This document shows positions 7,237 through 17,191 of a stretch of DNA of 64,000 bases, piece after piece. Made by a program: the position numbers and the translations under genes. Positions within the stretch are counted from its first letter, which is position 1. Every line of letters begins with the position of its first letter. Source of the stretch: Sphingomonas cremea (GTDB lineage Bacteria > Pseudomonadota > Alphaproteobacteria > Sphingomonadales > Sphingomonadaceae); contig NZ_JAKFGM010000001.1 in NCBI RefSeq assembly GCF_021502585.1, positions 186,001 to 250,000 on the forward strand. The letters run 5' to 3'. A model generated the notes under the pieces. That model saw only the letters and a program-made list of their open reading frames with translations. It did no database searches and was not told the DNA's origin.

Positions 7237-8397
7237 ATGAGCGAGATGGCCGGCCTGGACTTCGACCTGGGCGAGATGGCGGAGACGATCCGCGATACGA
7301 CGCAGCGTTTCGCTGCCGACAAGATCGCGCCGATCGCCGCCGAGATCGACGAAAAGGACCGCTTTCCGGTCGAGCTATGGCCGCAGATGGGCGAACTCGG
7401 CCTGCATGGCATCACGGTCGAGGAAGAATGGGGCGGGCTTGGGCTCGGCTACCTTGAGCATGTCATCGCCCAGGAAGAAGTCGCCCGCGCCTCGGCCTCG
7501 GTCGGGCTCAGCTACGGCGCGCACAGCAATCTGTGCGTCAACCAGATCCGCCGCTGGGCGAACGAGGACCAGAAGAAGAAATATCTGCCCAAGCTGATCA
7601 GCGGCGAACATGTCGGTGCGCTGGCGATGAGCGAGGCGGGCGCCGGAAGCGATGTCGTCGGAATGAAGCTCCGTGCCGACAAGTCGGGCAACGGCTATCG
7701 CCTCAATGGCACCAAATTCTGGATCACCAATGGCTCCCACGCCGACACGCTGGTCGTCTACGCCAAGACGTCGCCCGAAGACGGCAGCCGCGGCATCACG
7801 ACCTTCATCATCGAAAAGAGCATGGAAGGCTTCTCGATCGGCCAGAAGGTCGACAAGATGGGCATGCGCGGAAGTCCGACCGCGGAACTGGTGTTCAACG
7901 ATTGCTTTGTCCCGGCCGAAAATATCATGGGCCCGGAAAACGGCGGGGTCGGCGTGCTGATGAGCGGCCTGGATTATGAGCGGACCGTGCTCGCCGGGAT
8001 CCAGCTTGGCATCATGCAGGCCTGCCTCGACGTGGTCATCCCCTACGTCCGTGAGCGAAAGCAGTTCGGTAAGCCGATCGGCGCCTTCCAGCTGATGCAG
8101 GCGAAGGTCGCCGACATGTATGTAGCGCTCAATAGCGCGCGTGCCTATGTCTATCAGGTCGCCAAGAATTGCGACGCAGGCCGGACAACCCGTTTCGACG
8201 CGGCGGGCGCTATCCTGTTGGCCAGCGAAAGCGCATTCAAGGTCGCCGGGGAAGCCGTTCAGGCATTGGGCGGCGCTGGTTACACCAAAGACTGGCCAGT
8301 CGAACGCTACATGCGTGACGCCAAGCTGCTCGATATCGGCGCCGGCACCAACGAAATCCGCCGCATGCTGATCGGCCGTGAGCTGATCGGGGCCTGA
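7237..8397 (+). CDS. liuA: Isovaleryl-CoA dehydrogenase
   Basis: This 386-residue acyl-CoA dehydrogenase has the full family architecture: SEAGAGSDV and [10 protein letters not shown] flavin-contact motifs, [22 protein letters not shown] and the [10 protein letters not shown] end. The catalytic base appears to be E248 in [11 protein letters not shown], the helix-G position used by isovaleryl-CoA dehydrogenases, rather than the usual C-terminal Glu; the corresponding GTNEI position is followed by I. Together with both methylcrotonyl-CoA carboxylase genes downstream this supports oxidation of isovaleryl-CoA to 3-methylcrotonyl-CoA. The ATG at 7237 lies six bases after AAGGGAG. An alternative GTG at 7234 has poor spacing. 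Confidence 0.9.
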   Translation: MSEMAGLDFDLGEMAETIRDTTQRFAADKIAPIAAEIDEKDRFPVELWPQMGELGLHGITVEEEWGGLGLGYLEHVIAQEEVARASASVGLSYGAHSNLCVNQIRRWANEDQKKKYLPKLISGEHVGALAMSEAGAGSDVVGMKLRADKSGNGYRLNGTKFWITNGSHADTLVVYAKTSPEDGSRGITTFIIEKSMEGFSIGQKVDKMGMRGSPTAELVFNDCFVPAENIMGPENGGVGVLMSGLDYERTVLAGIQLGIMQACLDVVIPYVRERKQFGKPIGAFQLMQAKVADMYVALNSARAYVYQVAKNCDAGRTTRFDAAGAILLASESAFKVAGEAVQALGGAGYTKDWPVERYMRDAKLLDIGAGTNEIRRMLIGRELIGA

Positions 8398-8450
8398 TCG
8401 CGGCGAGCGCGCTTTTGCGTTAATGCCGCTCCTAGCAGGGGAGGGGCGTG

Positions 8451-9299
8451 ATGAAGAATTTCGTGATTCTGCTGGCGTTTGCAGGCCTGGCCGCATGCAA
8501 TCGCAACGGTTCCGAGGACGGCAAGGCACCAGTGTCGGCGACGCCTGCCGCTTTGAGCTTTGAAGGCGCCGACTACAAGGACGACGCCGCCAAGATCGCG
8601 CACGGCAAACGCCTCGCAACGATCCTCGACTGCACCGGCTGCCACGGCGAGAATCTTCAGGGCAAGAACGTCACCGCAGACGACCCCAACTATGGGGACA
8701 TGAACGCCCCAAATGTCACGCTCCTGCTCGAAAAGTATAGCGATGCCGACCTCGACAAGCTGTTCCGCCACGGCGTGCCCAAGGATGGCCGCGAATTCTG
8801 GTTCATGCCGGTGGAGTCATTCCAGTTCCTGAGCGACGACGATTACGAGGCGCTCAAGGCCTACATCCGTAGCTTCAAGCCGGCAGGGACGCAGTTGCCG
8901 CCGATCAAGAAGGGCAAGGGTTTTTACGAGGATGTCGAGCGGGGCTTCGGCGATGCCCAGCAACAAATAGCGCGATATCGCGCCAACCTGCCCTCCGACA
9001 TGGGGAAGGAGCATGAATGGGGCCGTTATCTGGTCGAGACGACCTGCACGGCATGCCACAACAGCCAACTTCAGGGATATGAGGGCTTTACGCCCAATCT
9101 CGACGTTGCAGGAGCTTACAGCGAAGCAGAACTGACCCGCCTGCTTACCACCGGCGAGGGCAAGGTGAAGAAGGAACTCGGAATGATGTCCGACATGGCG
9201 CGCAACCATTTCTCGCAACTGACTTCGCGCGAGCGCGACGCCATCGTCGATTACGTCCTGGCCCGCGCCGGCCGTCCGCAGCCGGCGCAGGCTCAGTAA
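8451..9299 (+). CDS. Di-haem cytochrome c lipoprotein
   Basis: The 282-residue product begins with a lipoprotein signal (lipobox LAAC, C16). It carries two c-type haem motifs, C61-TG-C64-H65 and C199-TA-C202-H203, each in a domain of about 100 residues. MPVESFQFLSDDD in domain one and MSDMARNHFSQLTSRE in domain two may supply axial Met ligands. It resembles di-haem cytochrome subunits that accept electrons from periplasmic dehydrogenases. The position directly after isovaleryl-CoA dehydrogenase is probably coincidental, since that enzyme passes electrons to ETF. The physiological partner is unknown. It ends one base from the convergent M13 peptidase. Confidence 0.87.
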   Translation: MKNFVILLAFAGLAACNRNGSEDGKAPVSATPAALSFEGADYKDDAAKIAHGKRLATILDCTGCHGENLQGKNVTADDPNYGDMNAPNVTLLLEKYSDADLDKLFRHGVPKDGREFWFMPVESFQFLSDDDYEALKAYIRSFKPAGTQLPPIKKGKGFYEDVERGFGDAQQQIARYRANLPSDMGKEHEWGRYLVETTCTACHNSQLQGYEGFTPNLDVAGAYSEAELTRLLTTGEGKVKKELGMMSDMARNHFSQLTSRERDAIVDYVLARAGRPQPAQAQ

Positions 9300-9300
9300 G

Positions 9301-11385
9301 TCACCAGACTTTCACGCGCTTCTCGGGCGCAAGGTAAAGCTTGTCGCCCGGCTTCACATTGAACGCCGAGTACCACGGATCGAGGTTGCGCACTGTGAGC
9401 GCGCGATATTGGCCTGGTGCATGGCCATCCGTTGCGATGCGAGCGCGGAGAGCGGCGTCGCGCATCTTGGTCGCCCAGGTCTGGGCATAGGCAATGAAGA
9501 AGCGCTGGTCGCCCGTAAAGCCGTCGATCACCGGCGCCTCCTTGCCGCCCAGCGATGCCTTGTAGGCGTCGTAGGCCGCGGACAGGCCTGCCACGTCGGC
9601 GATATTTTCGGCCAGCGTCTGGCGTCCCTTCAGGTGCAGGCCGGGTAGCGCCTCATAGCCGTCATATTGAGCGACGAGTGCCTGGCCGGCCTGGTTGAAC
9701 TTGGCGAGATCCGCTGGCGTCCACCAGTTCCTGAGGCGCCCCTGGCTGTCGAAGGTAGAACCGAGATTGTCGAAGCTATGGCTGATCTCATGCCCGATCA
9801 CTGCACCGATCGCGCCATAGTTGGCGGCCGCGTCCGCGCCGCGATGGTAAAAGGGGACTTCGAGGATTCCGGCGGGGAAGTTCAATGCGTTCTGAAGCGG
9901 GATGTTGATCGCATTGACGATTTGCGGGACCATCCACCACTCGTTCTTGTCGGGCGCCTGGCCCAGCTTTGACAGTTGGTGGCGGTATTCGAACTGCAAT
10001 GCCCGCTGGTAATTTCCATAGGCATCGTCAGGCTTGATTTCGAGCGTGGAATAGTCGCGCCACTTGTCGGGATAACCGACGCCGACATGCATCGTCGTCA
10101 CCTTGGCGCGGGCTTCCTTCTTGGTCTCCGGGGCCATCCATTCAAGCGCGGCGATCCGCTTGTCGAAGGCTGACTTTATGCCGCCGACCATCTTGTCGAT
10201 CTCGGTCTTCTCCGACGCCGGGAAATATTTGGCGACGTAGAGCTGGCCGACGGCGTCGCCGAGCAGCCCGTTCAAACTTTGCTGCAACTGCTTGTCGCGC
10301 GGCCGCTCCTCCGGCGCACCGGTCAGGGTCGTGCCGAAGAAGGCGAAATCATCCTTATGCATTTGGGTCGGAAGCACCGGGCCCGACTGGATGATCTGGT
10401 GGAACGCTAGCCAATCCTTCCACGCCTCCAGCGGCTCCGACGCGACCAGCGCGGCGAGTTTGCGGGTCGGCTCCGGATGCCAGACGACGATGGTCGGGAC
10501 GGTCGCCAGCTGCGCACCCTGGAAAAAGGCGTTCCAGTCCAGGCCCGGCGCCTTCTTGGCGAAGTCGGCCTGGCTCCACGGATTATTGGCCTTGAAGCTG
10601 TCTTCGGTCTCGACGATCGTCGCGTGCGCAGCAGCAATCTTGGCTTCCAGGTCATAGACTCGCTTGGCCCGCGCTTCGGCATTGTCGAGGCCGGCTGCGG
10701 CCAGCGACTTCGTGATGAAGGGCTTATAGGCGTTGCGGATCTTCGCCATCTCCGGGTCGGACGAAATGTAATAGTCGCGGTCGGGCAGGCCGATGCCGCC
10801 CTGCAGCAGATAGGGGACGTTCTTCGACGGGTCGGACATCGACTGGGTGACGAAGATTCCGAACAAATTCTCGGTTTGAAGGTCGGTCGCATTCAATGGG
10901 TCGACGTCGGCGCGAATGGTCGATCCGATCGCCGATGCCAGCGCGCGCTTGTCGGCGATCGCTTCGAACCGGTCGATGTCGGCCTTGAGCGCGGGCAGGG
11001 TCCGCGCATCGATCCCCGCCTGGTCCATGAAGGCGCCGCGATAATCGGCGACCTTGCGTTCGTTTGAGCCCGCTGCGGCGTCCGACTTGGCGACGTCCGC
11101 CATCAGCGAATCCATCCGCTTCTCCAGCTCCTGCTGGGTGATGTAGAAGGCGCCGATAGAGCTGCGGTCGGCCGGGATTTCGGTGTTCTTGAACCAGCTG
11201 CCGTTGGCGTAATTGAAAAAGTCGTCGCCGGGCTTCACGCTCTTGTCCATCGAGGCAAGTTCGATGCCCGACTTGCTGGCCGCAGTTGCTTCGACCTGAT
11301 TGTCGGTCGTGCCGCTCCGGCAGGCCGCCGCTCCGAGCGCAAGGCCGGCGCTGCCGAGCAGCAGGACAAGTGTCTTGTGGCGCAT
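9301..11385 (-). CDS. M13 family zinc metallopeptidase (neprilysin/PepO-like), lipoprotein
   Basis: The 694-residue product starts at the ATG at 11385, preceded by GGGAG, with a lipoprotein leader MRHKTLVLLLGSAGLALGAAAC. The neprilysin fold follows, with a large N-terminal helical region and a catalytic C-terminal lobe: H532-E533-I-S-H536, the third zinc ligand in TLAENIADVAGL, and NAINIPLQNALNFPAG upstream. It closes with the typical DPWYSAFNVKPGDKLYLAPEKRVKVW pattern, C-terminal Trp included. Such enzymes degrade oligopeptides of roughly up to 40 residues at the cell surface or in the periplasm. It is antisense to, and independent of, the leucine genes around it. Confidence 0.93.
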   Translation of the reverse strand: MRHKTLVLLLGSAGLALGAAACRSGTTDNQVEATAASKSGIELASMDKSVKPGDDFFNYANGSWFKNTEIPADRSSIGAFYITQQELEKRMDSLMADVAKSDAAAGSNERKVADYRGAFMDQAGIDARTLPALKADIDRFEAIADKRALASAIGSTIRADVDPLNATDLQTENLFGIFVTQSMSDPSKNVPYLLQGGIGLPDRDYYISSDPEMAKIRNAYKPFITKSLAAAGLDNAEARAKRVYDLEAKIAAAHATIVETEDSFKANNPWSQADFAKKAPGLDWNAFFQGAQLATVPTIVVWHPEPTRKLAALVASEPLEAWKDWLAFHQIIQSGPVLPTQMHKDDFAFFGTTLTGAPEERPRDKQLQQSLNGLLGDAVGQLYVAKYFPASEKTEIDKMVGGIKSAFDKRIAALEWMAPETKKEARAKVTTMHVGVGYPDKWRDYSTLEIKPDDAYGNYQRALQFEYRHQLSKLGQAPDKNEWWMVPQIVNAINIPLQNALNFPAGILEVPFYHRGADAAANYGAIGAVIGHEISHSFDNLGSTFDSQGRLRNWWTPADLAKFNQAGQALVAQYDGYEALPGLHLKGRQTLAENIADVAGLSAAYDAYKASLGGKEAPVIDGFTGDQRFFIAYAQTWATKMRDAALRARIATDGHAPGQYRALTVRNLDPWYSAFNVKPGDKLYLAPEKRVKVW

Positions 11386-11639
11386 TTCTTTCTCCCTTGG
11401 CGCGGCCGGTCTGACTCCGCCGCTTTGCAAGTCGCATTGGGGACGCTACGCGCAGGGCACTAGAAGGTTTCGACAAACGGGGATTTGGGTCAGATGAGCG
11501 AGCAGCCGAGCGCAGGAGAGGGATTGCGCAGCAATCACGAAACAGCGCGAAGAGTTCGCGAGCTCCGGACGGCCTGCCGCTCTGCGGACAGGACCGACGG
11601 CGCGAATTCACTTCGCGCCGGCATTGCCGGGAGGTTCCA

Positions 11640-13241
11640 ATGAGCGCACCGCGGCTCGATACGAAGATCGACCTGTCCAGCGAGGAATCGCGTGCTCGTG
11701 CCGCGCACAATCGCGCACTGGCTGAAAAGCTGCGCAAGGATGTCGCCAAGGCAGCCAAGGGCGGCAACGAGAAGTCGCGGGAGCGCCATATCTCGCGTGG
11801 CAAGCTGCTTCCCCGCGACCGGGTCGAGCGGCTGCTCGACCCCGGATCGCCGTTCCTGGAAATCGGCCAGCTCGCGGCTTGCGACCTTTATCATCGCGAG
11901 GTGCCCGGTGCAGGCATGATCGCCGGCGTCGGCCGCGTGTCGGGGCGGCAGGTGATGATCGTCGCCAATGATGCAACGGTGAAGGGCGGCACCTATTATC
12001 CGCTCACGGTCAAGAAGCATCTCCGCGCGCAGGAAATTGCCGAGGCCAACCGGCTGCCATGCATCTACCTGGTCGACAGCGGGGGCGCCAACCTGCCCCA
12101 CCAGGCGGAGGTATTCCCCGACCGCGATCATTTCGGCCGCATCTTCTTCAACCAGGCCAATATGAGCTCGAAGGGCATCGCCCAGATCGCCTGCGTGATG
12201 GGCAGCTGCACCGCGGGCGGCGCCTATGTCCCGGCCATGAGCGACGAGAGCATCATCGTCCGTAACCAGGGCACCATCTTCCTCGCCGGTCCGCCGCTGG
12301 TTAAGGCAGCAACGGGCGAGGAGATCAGCGCGGAGGACTTGGGCGGCGGCGACCTTCATGCGCGCAAGTCGGGCGTGGTCGATCATCTCGCCGAGAATGA
12401 CGAACATGCACTGACCATCGTCCGCGATATCGTTTCGCACTTGGGAAGCGAAGTGGGGGCGGGGCTCGAACTGCGCGAGCCGCGCCCTCCACACTACGAC
12501 GCCGAAGAACTTTACTCGATCATCCCCGAGGATGTCCGCGCGCCCTATGACGTGCATGAGGTGATCGCCCGCATCGTCGATGGCTCCGAGTTTCACGAGT
12601 TCAAGCCTTTGTTCGGCTCATCCCTGGTATGCGGCTTTGCCCATATCTGGGGAATGCCGGTCGCGATCCTCGCCAACAACGGCGTGCTGTTCAGCGAGAG
12701 CGCGGTTAAGGGCGCCCACTTCATCGAGCTCGCCTGCCAGCGCCGCATTCCCTTGCTGTTCCTGCAGAATATCTCCGGCTTCATGGTCGGCGGCAAATAT
12801 GAGGCGGAGGGAATCGCCAAGCATGGCGCCAAGTTGGTCACCGCCGTCGCCACCGCCACCGTTCCCAAGGTCACCGTGCTGATCGGCGGCAGCTTCGGCG
12901 CCGGCAACTACGGCATGTGTGGCCGCGCCTATTCGCCCCGCTTCCTGTTCACCTGGCCCAACAGCCGGATTAGCGTGATGGGCGGTGAGCAGGCGGCGAG
13001 CGTGCTCGCAACGGTCCACGCCGATGCGGCCAAATGGACGGCGGAGGAAGCAGAGGCGTTCAAGCGGCCGATCCGCGATGATTATGAGGCGCAGGGTAAC
13101 CCGTGGCACGCCACCGCACGGCTGTGGGACGACGGGATCATCGACCCGGTGCAGACGCGGGACGTGCTGGGCCTGGCCTTCGCGGCCTGCCTCAACGCGC
13201 CAATCCCCGACAAGCCGCAGTTCGGCGTGTTCAGGATGTGA
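11640..13241 (+). CDS. liuB: 3-methylcrotonyl-CoA carboxylase, carboxyltransferase (beta) subunit
   Basis: This 533-residue carboxyltransferase has both crotonase-like halves. Recognisable segments are [20 protein letters not shown] near the N-terminus, [61 protein letters not shown] and the C-terminal [16 protein letters not shown] and SVMGGEQAA oxyanion motifs. The SGGANLPHQ and FNQA pattern separates methylcrotonyl-CoA from propionyl-CoA carboxylase. With LiuD (15217) it carboxylates 3-methylcrotonyl-CoA to 3-methylglutaconyl-CoA. GGGAGG lies shortly before the ATG. Its stop overlaps the first possible bioB start (TGATG), so the cluster is translationally coupled. Confidence 0.93.
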   Translation: MSAPRLDTKIDLSSEESRARAAHNRALAEKLRKDVAKAAKGGNEKSRERHISRGKLLPRDRVERLLDPGSPFLEIGQLAACDLYHREVPGAGMIAGVGRVSGRQVMIVANDATVKGGTYYPLTVKKHLRAQEIAEANRLPCIYLVDSGGANLPHQAEVFPDRDHFGRIFFNQANMSSKGIAQIACVMGSCTAGGAYVPAMSDESIIVRNQGTIFLAGPPLVKAATGEEISAEDLGGGDLHARKSGVVDHLAENDEHALTIVRDIVSHLGSEVGAGLELREPRPPHYDAEELYSIIPEDVRAPYDVHEVIARIVDGSEFHEFKPLFGSSLVCGFAHIWGMPVAILANNGVLFSESAVKGAHFIELACQRRIPLLFLQNISGFMVGGKYEAEGIAKHGAKLVTAVATATVPKVTVLIGGSFGAGNYGMCGRAYSPRFLFTWPNSRISVMGGEQAASVLATVHADAAKWTAEEAEAFKRPIRDDYEAQGNPWHATARLWDDGIIDPVQTRDVLGLAFAACLNAPIPDKPQFGVFRM

Positions 13242-14236
13242 TGAGAGTGATGACGATGCCTACCAACTGGACCCGCGCCGAAATCACCGACCTGTTCGAC
13301 CTACCGTTCACCGAGCTCGTGTTCCGCGCGGCCGAGATACATCGCGTCAACCACGCGGCGGGCGAGGTGCAGCTGTGCACCCTGCTGTCGATCAAGACGG
13401 GCGGCTGCCCCGAGGACTGCGGCTATTGCTCGCAATCCGCCCACGCCAAGAGTGGTCTCAAGGCCGAGAAATTGATGGACGTCGACGCGGTGCTGGCCGC
13501 GGCGGCCGAGGCCAAGCGCCAAGGCTCGCAGCGCTTCTGCATGGGCGCCGCGTGGCGGGAGCCCAAGAACCGCGACATGGACAAGGTGTGCCAGATGGTC
13601 GCCGGCGTGAAGGCGATGGGGCTGGAAACCTGCATGACGCTCGGCATGCTGACCGGCAGCCAGGCGCGCGCACTTAAGGATGCCGGCCTCGACTATTACA
13701 ACCACAACATCGACACCTCGCCCGAACATTATGGCGAGATCATCTCGACCCGGACCTTCCAGGACCGGCTCGACACGCTTGAGGAAGTGCGCAGCGTCGG
13801 GATCAGCGTCTGCTGCGGCGGGATCGTCGGCATGGGCGAAAGCCGCGAAGACCGCGTCGGCTTCATCCACGCGCTGGCGACGCTGCCGCTCCACCCGGAA
13901 AGCGTGCCGATCAACGCGCTGGTCCCGGTCAAGGGCACGGTGCTTGGCGACATGTTCGCGGGCGAGCGGATGATCGACGACATCGAGTTCGTTCGCACGG
14001 TCGCGGTGGCGCGGATCACCATGCCGCGATCGATGGTCCGCCTGTCGGCCGGCCGCGAGAGCATGAGTGAATCGACGCAGGCACTTTGCTTCCTGGCGGG
14101 CGCCAACAGCATTTTCACCGGCGATAAGCTGCTGACGGCCGCCAACGCCGGCGACAATGCGGATGCTGCGCTGTTCGCCAAGCTGGGCCTTAAGGCGATG
14201 GAGGCCGAGGAGCCGATGCGGGTAAAGGCGGCATGA
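13241..14236 (+). CDS. bioB: Biotin synthase
   Basis: This radical-SAM enzyme inserts sulfur into dethiobiotin. The radical-SAM cysteines are C56-x3-C60-x2-C63 in [13 protein letters not shown]. Also present are [24 protein letters not shown], the ICCGGI-like [13 protein letters not shown] (auxiliary 2Fe-2S Cys) and the C-terminal [17 protein letters not shown]. Three in-frame ATGs (13241, 13250, 13256) compete; 13241 overlaps the liuB stop and is used here, but 13256 would give the conventional [10 protein letters not shown] start. Its place between the two subunits of a biotin-dependent carboxylase suggests that cofactor supply is matched to leucine catabolism. No other bio genes are visible. 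Confidence 0.93.
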   Translation: MRVMTMPTNWTRAEITDLFDLPFTELVFRAAEIHRVNHAAGEVQLCTLLSIKTGGCPEDCGYCSQSAHAKSGLKAEKLMDVDAVLAAAAEAKRQGSQRFCMGAAWREPKNRDMDKVCQMVAGVKAMGLETCMTLGMLTGSQARALKDAGLDYYNHNIDTSPEHYGEIISTRTFQDRLDTLEEVRSVGISVCCGGIVGMGESREDRVGFIHALATLPLHPESVPINALVPVKGTVLGDMFAGERMIDDIEFVRTVAVARITMPRSMVRLSAGRESMSESTQALCFLAGANSIFTGDKLLTAANAGDNADAALFAKLGLKAMEAEEPMRVKAA

Positions 14237-14739
14237 CCAGGGGCCTGCCTTTGCTTGCCAGTCTGCTGCTTGCTTCGTGCGGGCATGATGCGCAGCCCGA
14301 AACAAATTCGGACCCGGTTACCAATGCGGCGGCGGTCGAACAACCGGCCAACCAATGCATGCCACCAACACTCGCGATGGAAAATGGCGCTCAGCCGTTT
14401 GGCCAGGGTTCGGCATTGCTGGGCGAGTTCAAGGCCAACTTTGCCGCCGCATTTGAACGCTCCTGTGCAAAGGGCCTGTTCAAGGAAAAGCCGCTGATCG
14501 ACCCCAAGGCGGCAGACCAGAAGCAGCTATTCCTGGTCAACGCACCGGAGGCGAACATCGCCTCCATCTACCTCAGTAAGATCGATGCCAACCGGATGGT
14601 GCTGGAATATCCGTTCCTTACCGGCGATGGACGGACCCAGGTGCCGTCGGCCGACGAACTTGAAGAGGCGATTTATTGCGAGGTGGTCGGCGCGACCCCG
14701 GAAGAACAGGAAGCGAGCGGCCGATGCCTTGCCGATTGA
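14233..14739 (+). CDS. Lipoprotein of unknown function
   Basis: The ATG overlaps the bioB stop (ATGA at 14233). The 168-residue product has a lipoprotein leader ending LLASC (C16), then a roughly 30-residue Asn/Pro/Ala-rich linker and a small globular domain with four cysteines (NQCMPP, RSCAKG, IYCEVV, GRCLAD). No family is recognised. The close coupling to bioB/liu genes is probably an operon insertion without functional meaning, though co-expression is expected. Confidence 0.7.
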   Translation: MTRGLPLLASLLLASCGHDAQPETNSDPVTNAAAVEQPANQCMPPTLAMENGAQPFGQGSALLGEFKANFAAAFERSCAKGLFKEKPLIDPKAADQKQLFLVNAPEANIASIYLSKIDANRMVLEYPFLTGDGRTQVPSADELEEAIYCEVVGATPEEQEASGRCLAD

Positions 14740-14755
14740 ACGGGAAAACAAAGTC

Positions 14756-15220
14756 ATGAGCTTGATTGTCCTTGCATCCTTTTTGGCAGCGCAGGCCGCA
14801 AAGCCGAATCCCCCTGCCGTTTCTGACGAGCGAGCCGCGGTCATGGCGGCAGTCGACCGGGTGTTTGCGGCCATCAACAGCAATGATGCGGCCGCCTTCA
14901 AGGAGATGATGGTGCCGGAAGGCACGAACGTATCGGTACGCTACCAGCCTGACGGAAGCGCGACGCTCCGCGTCAAAACCAACCTCCAGGAAATCGCCGA
15001 GGCAGCGACCGAGAAGCGCCGCTTTACCGAGAAATATTGGGACCCGACGCTATTGATCCACAATGGTGTTGCCATGTTTTGGGCGCCCTATTCCTTCGAC
15101 ATCGACGGCAAGCGATCGCATTGCGGCATCGACCAGTTCGACTTCGTCAAGATCGACGGTCAGTGGAAGCTTGCCAATTCGATGTGGACGGTCGAACCGG
15201 ATGGTTGTCCGAAGCAATGA
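14756..15220 (+). CDS. Exported SnoaL/NTF2-like protein (DUF4440-type)
   Basis: From the ATG at 14756, 154 residues begin MSLIVLASFLAAQAA, a short signal peptide. The rest is an NTF2-like alpha+beta barrel: ERAAVMAAVDRVFAAINSNDAAAFKEMMVPEG is the cone helix, and VAMFWAPYSFDIDGKRSHCGIDQFDFVKIDGQWKLANSMWTVEP is the sheet. Proteins of this type are small-molecule binding or isomerase-like with diverse roles. Its stop overlaps the liuD ATG (ATGA at 15217-15220), so it sits inside the liu transcription unit. A second DUF4440-like lipoprotein is at 22946. Confidence 0.75.
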   Translation: MSLIVLASFLAAQAAKPNPPAVSDERAAVMAAVDRVFAAINSNDAAAFKEMMVPEGTNVSVRYQPDGSATLRVKTNLQEIAEAATEKRRFTEKYWDPTLLIHNGVAMFWAPYSFDIDGKRSHCGIDQFDFVKIDGQWKLANSMWTVEPDGCPKQ

Positions 15221-17094
15221 TCAAGTCTCTGCTCATCGCCAACCGGGGCGAGATCGCTTGCCGGATTATCCGCACCGCTCGGAAGCTCGGCGTGCATACA
15301 GTTGCGGTCTATTCGGATGCCGACGCCAAGGCGCTCCACGTCCGCATGGCCGACGAGGCAGTGCACATCGGCCCCAGTCCTGCGATCGAGAGCTATTTGC
15401 GCGGTGAGAAGATCATCGCGGCGGCGAAGGCGACCAAGGCGCAGGCGGTCCATCCGGGATATGGGTTCCTGTCGGAAAATGCCGACTTCGCTCAGGCCGT
15501 CATCGATGCCGGGCTTATCTGGGTCGGGCCCAAGCCGGACAGCATCCGCGCCATGGGCCTGAAGGACGCGGCCAAGAAACTGATGGCTGACGCCGGCGTA
15601 CCGGTGACGCCTGGCTACCATGGCGAAGATCAGGACCCGGCGCTCTTGAAGTTCGAAGCCGACGCGATCGGCTATCCGGTGCTGATCAAGGCGGTCGCCG
15701 GCGGCGGCGGCAAGGGCATGCGGCGGGTCGATGCCGCAGAGGACTTCCAGGAGGCACTCGACAGCTGCAAGCGCGAGGCGGCGAGCAGCTTTGGCGACGA
15801 CCGGGTGCTGATCGAAAAGTACATTCTCTCGCCCCGGCATATCGAAGTGCAGGTGTTCGGCGACAGCCATGGCAATGTCGTCCATTTGTTCGAACGCGAC
15901 TGCTCGCTGCAGCGGCGTCACCAGAAGGTGATCGAAGAAGCCCCGGCTCCCGGGATGGACGAGGCAACGCGCGAGGCGGTGTGCGGCGCGGCCGTGCGCG
16001 CGGCCAAGGCGGTCAATTACGAGGGCGCTGGAACGATCGAGTTCATCGCCGACGCCTCGAAGGGCCTGAAGGCCGACCGCATCTGGTTCATGGAAATGAA
16101 CACGCGGCTACAGGTCGAACATCCTGTGACGGAGGAAATCACCGGGCAGGACCTGGTCGAATGGCAGCTGCGCGTGGCAAGCGGCGAGAAGCTGCCGAAG
16201 AAACAGGACGAGCTGTCGATCAACGGCCACGCAATTGAAGCGCGGCTCTACGCCGAGGACCCGGCCAAGGGATTTTTGCCGAGCGTTGGGCGGCTCGAGC
16301 ATTTCGATCTGGGTGACGAGGGCCGGATCGAAACCGGGGTAGAGGAGGGGGATGCCATCTCGCCTTTTTACGACCCGATGATCGCCAAGCTGGTCGCTTG
16401 GGGCGAAGATCGCGCTGAGGCTATTGGCGAATTGGCGAGCGTCCTCGACGAGGTTGAGGTTTGGCCGGTGCGGACCAATGCCGGTTTCCTGTTCAATGCG
16501 CTGCTTGACGAGGATTTTGGTGGCACTCGGATCGACACTGGCTTCATCGAGCGCAAGCTCGATGAGCTTGTGCCCGATCCGGAGCCGGATGAGGCAATCT
16601 GGCGCGGTGCCGCGGCAGTAGCGACTGCCGAGGATGAGGAAGAGGCAATTGGCGAACTGTCCGGCTTCAGGCTCAACGCCAGCCCCAATCTCGGTGTTGC
16701 GCTTGGGCGTGGCGGCAAATTCCAGCGGATTGAGCTTGAGGATGGGGAGCCGATGGCCGCCGTTTCCGGCTTTCGCGACGAGGAACGCGTGGTCGTTTTC
16801 TATGAGGGCCAGTCCTATGAATTCGACCGCTCTTCGCGCGGCAGCGTAGGCGCGGCGGCGGGGGACGGCGCAATCCTTGCGCCGATGCCGGGCAAGGTGA
16901 CCAGCGTCGAGGTTTCGAAAAGTGGAAAGGTTGCCAAGGGACAACGCTTGCTGACCCTGGAAGCCATGAAAATGGAACATGGGCTGGTCGCACCCTTCGA
17001 CGGTGTGGTCGCGGAGTTGAACGTCAAGGCTGGCGCGCAGGTGCAGGTCGATGCTGTGTTGGCGGTGATTGAACCTGCCGGTTCCCCGGCGTAG
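15217..17094 (+). CDS. liuD: 3-methylcrotonyl-CoA carboxylase, biotin carboxylase/carrier (alpha) subunit
   Basis: At 625 residues this has biotin carboxylase at about 1-445 (IANRGEIACRIIRTARKLG, VAGGGGKGMR ATP loop, HIEVQVFGDSHGNVVHLFERDCSLQRRHQKVIEEAP, MEMNTRLQVEHPVTE), a linker or BT region, and a biotinyl domain from about 555 with K585 in EAMKMEHG as the biotin attachment lysine. It uses ATP and bicarbonate to carboxylate biotin for LiuB. Its ATG overlaps the preceding stop. The last codons and the TAG fall inside the left arm of a 26-bp inverted repeat (17081-17180). Glutaconyl-CoA hydratase and HMG-CoA lyase genes are not in the window. Confidence 0.93.
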   Translation: MIKSLLIANRGEIACRIIRTARKLGVHTVAVYSDADAKALHVRMADEAVHIGPSPAIESYLRGEKIIAAAKATKAQAVHPGYGFLSENADFAQAVIDAGLIWVGPKPDSIRAMGLKDAAKKLMADAGVPVTPGYHGEDQDPALLKFEADAIGYPVLIKAVAGGGGKGMRRVDAAEDFQEALDSCKREAASSFGDDRVLIEKYILSPRHIEVQVFGDSHGNVVHLFERDCSLQRRHQKVIEEAPAPGMDEATREAVCGAAVRAAKAVNYEGAGTIEFIADASKGLKADRIWFMEMNTRLQVEHPVTEEITGQDLVEWQLRVASGEKLPKKQDELSINGHAIEARLYAEDPAKGFLPSVGRLEHFDLGDEGRIETGVEEGDAISPFYDPMIAKLVAWGEDRAEAIGELASVLDEVEVWPVRTNAGFLFNALLDEDFGGTRIDTGFIERKLDELVPDPEPDEAIWRGAAAVATAEDEEEAIGELSGFRLNASPNLGVALGRGGKFQRIELEDGEPMAAVSGFRDEERVVVFYEGQSYEFDRSSRGSVGAAAGDGAILAPMPGKVTSVEVSKSGKVAKGQRLLTLEAMKMEHGLVAPFDGVVAELNVKAGAQVQVDAVLAVIEPAGSPA

Positions 17095-17180
17095 GCCGGG
17101 GCCCAGTCATCGCAAGCAAGGCGCAGCGATTTGTTTTTTTGGCCCTTCGGGCGTCTGGGCCCCGGCCTTCGCCGGGGAAC
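17081..17180. repeat. REP-like long inverted repeat overlapping the liuD stop
   Basis: The arm at 17081-17106 and the arm at 17155-17180 are reverse complements over 26 bp with one mismatch, built on the core CCCCGGC..GCCGGGG. The 48-base loop holds a small GGCCCTTCGGGC hairpin and a run of seven T. The left arm contains the liuD stop codon. This could be an intergenic palindromic element that doubles as a transcription attenuator or mRNA 3'-end stabiliser before the SDR gene. Confidence 0.85.
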
Positions 17181-17191
17181 AAGGAGGTAGA

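Noticed and set aside
5648-7237. 529-codon plus-strand ORF opposite the thiolase
   Set aside because: Shadow of the thiolase and lipoprotein; no recognisable motifs.
11494-11643. 49-codon ORF before liuB, overlapping its start (ATGA)
   Set aside because: Composition is Arg/Ser/Gly-rich without family features or ribosome site; it looks like spacer read by chance, though a leader peptide cannot be excluded.
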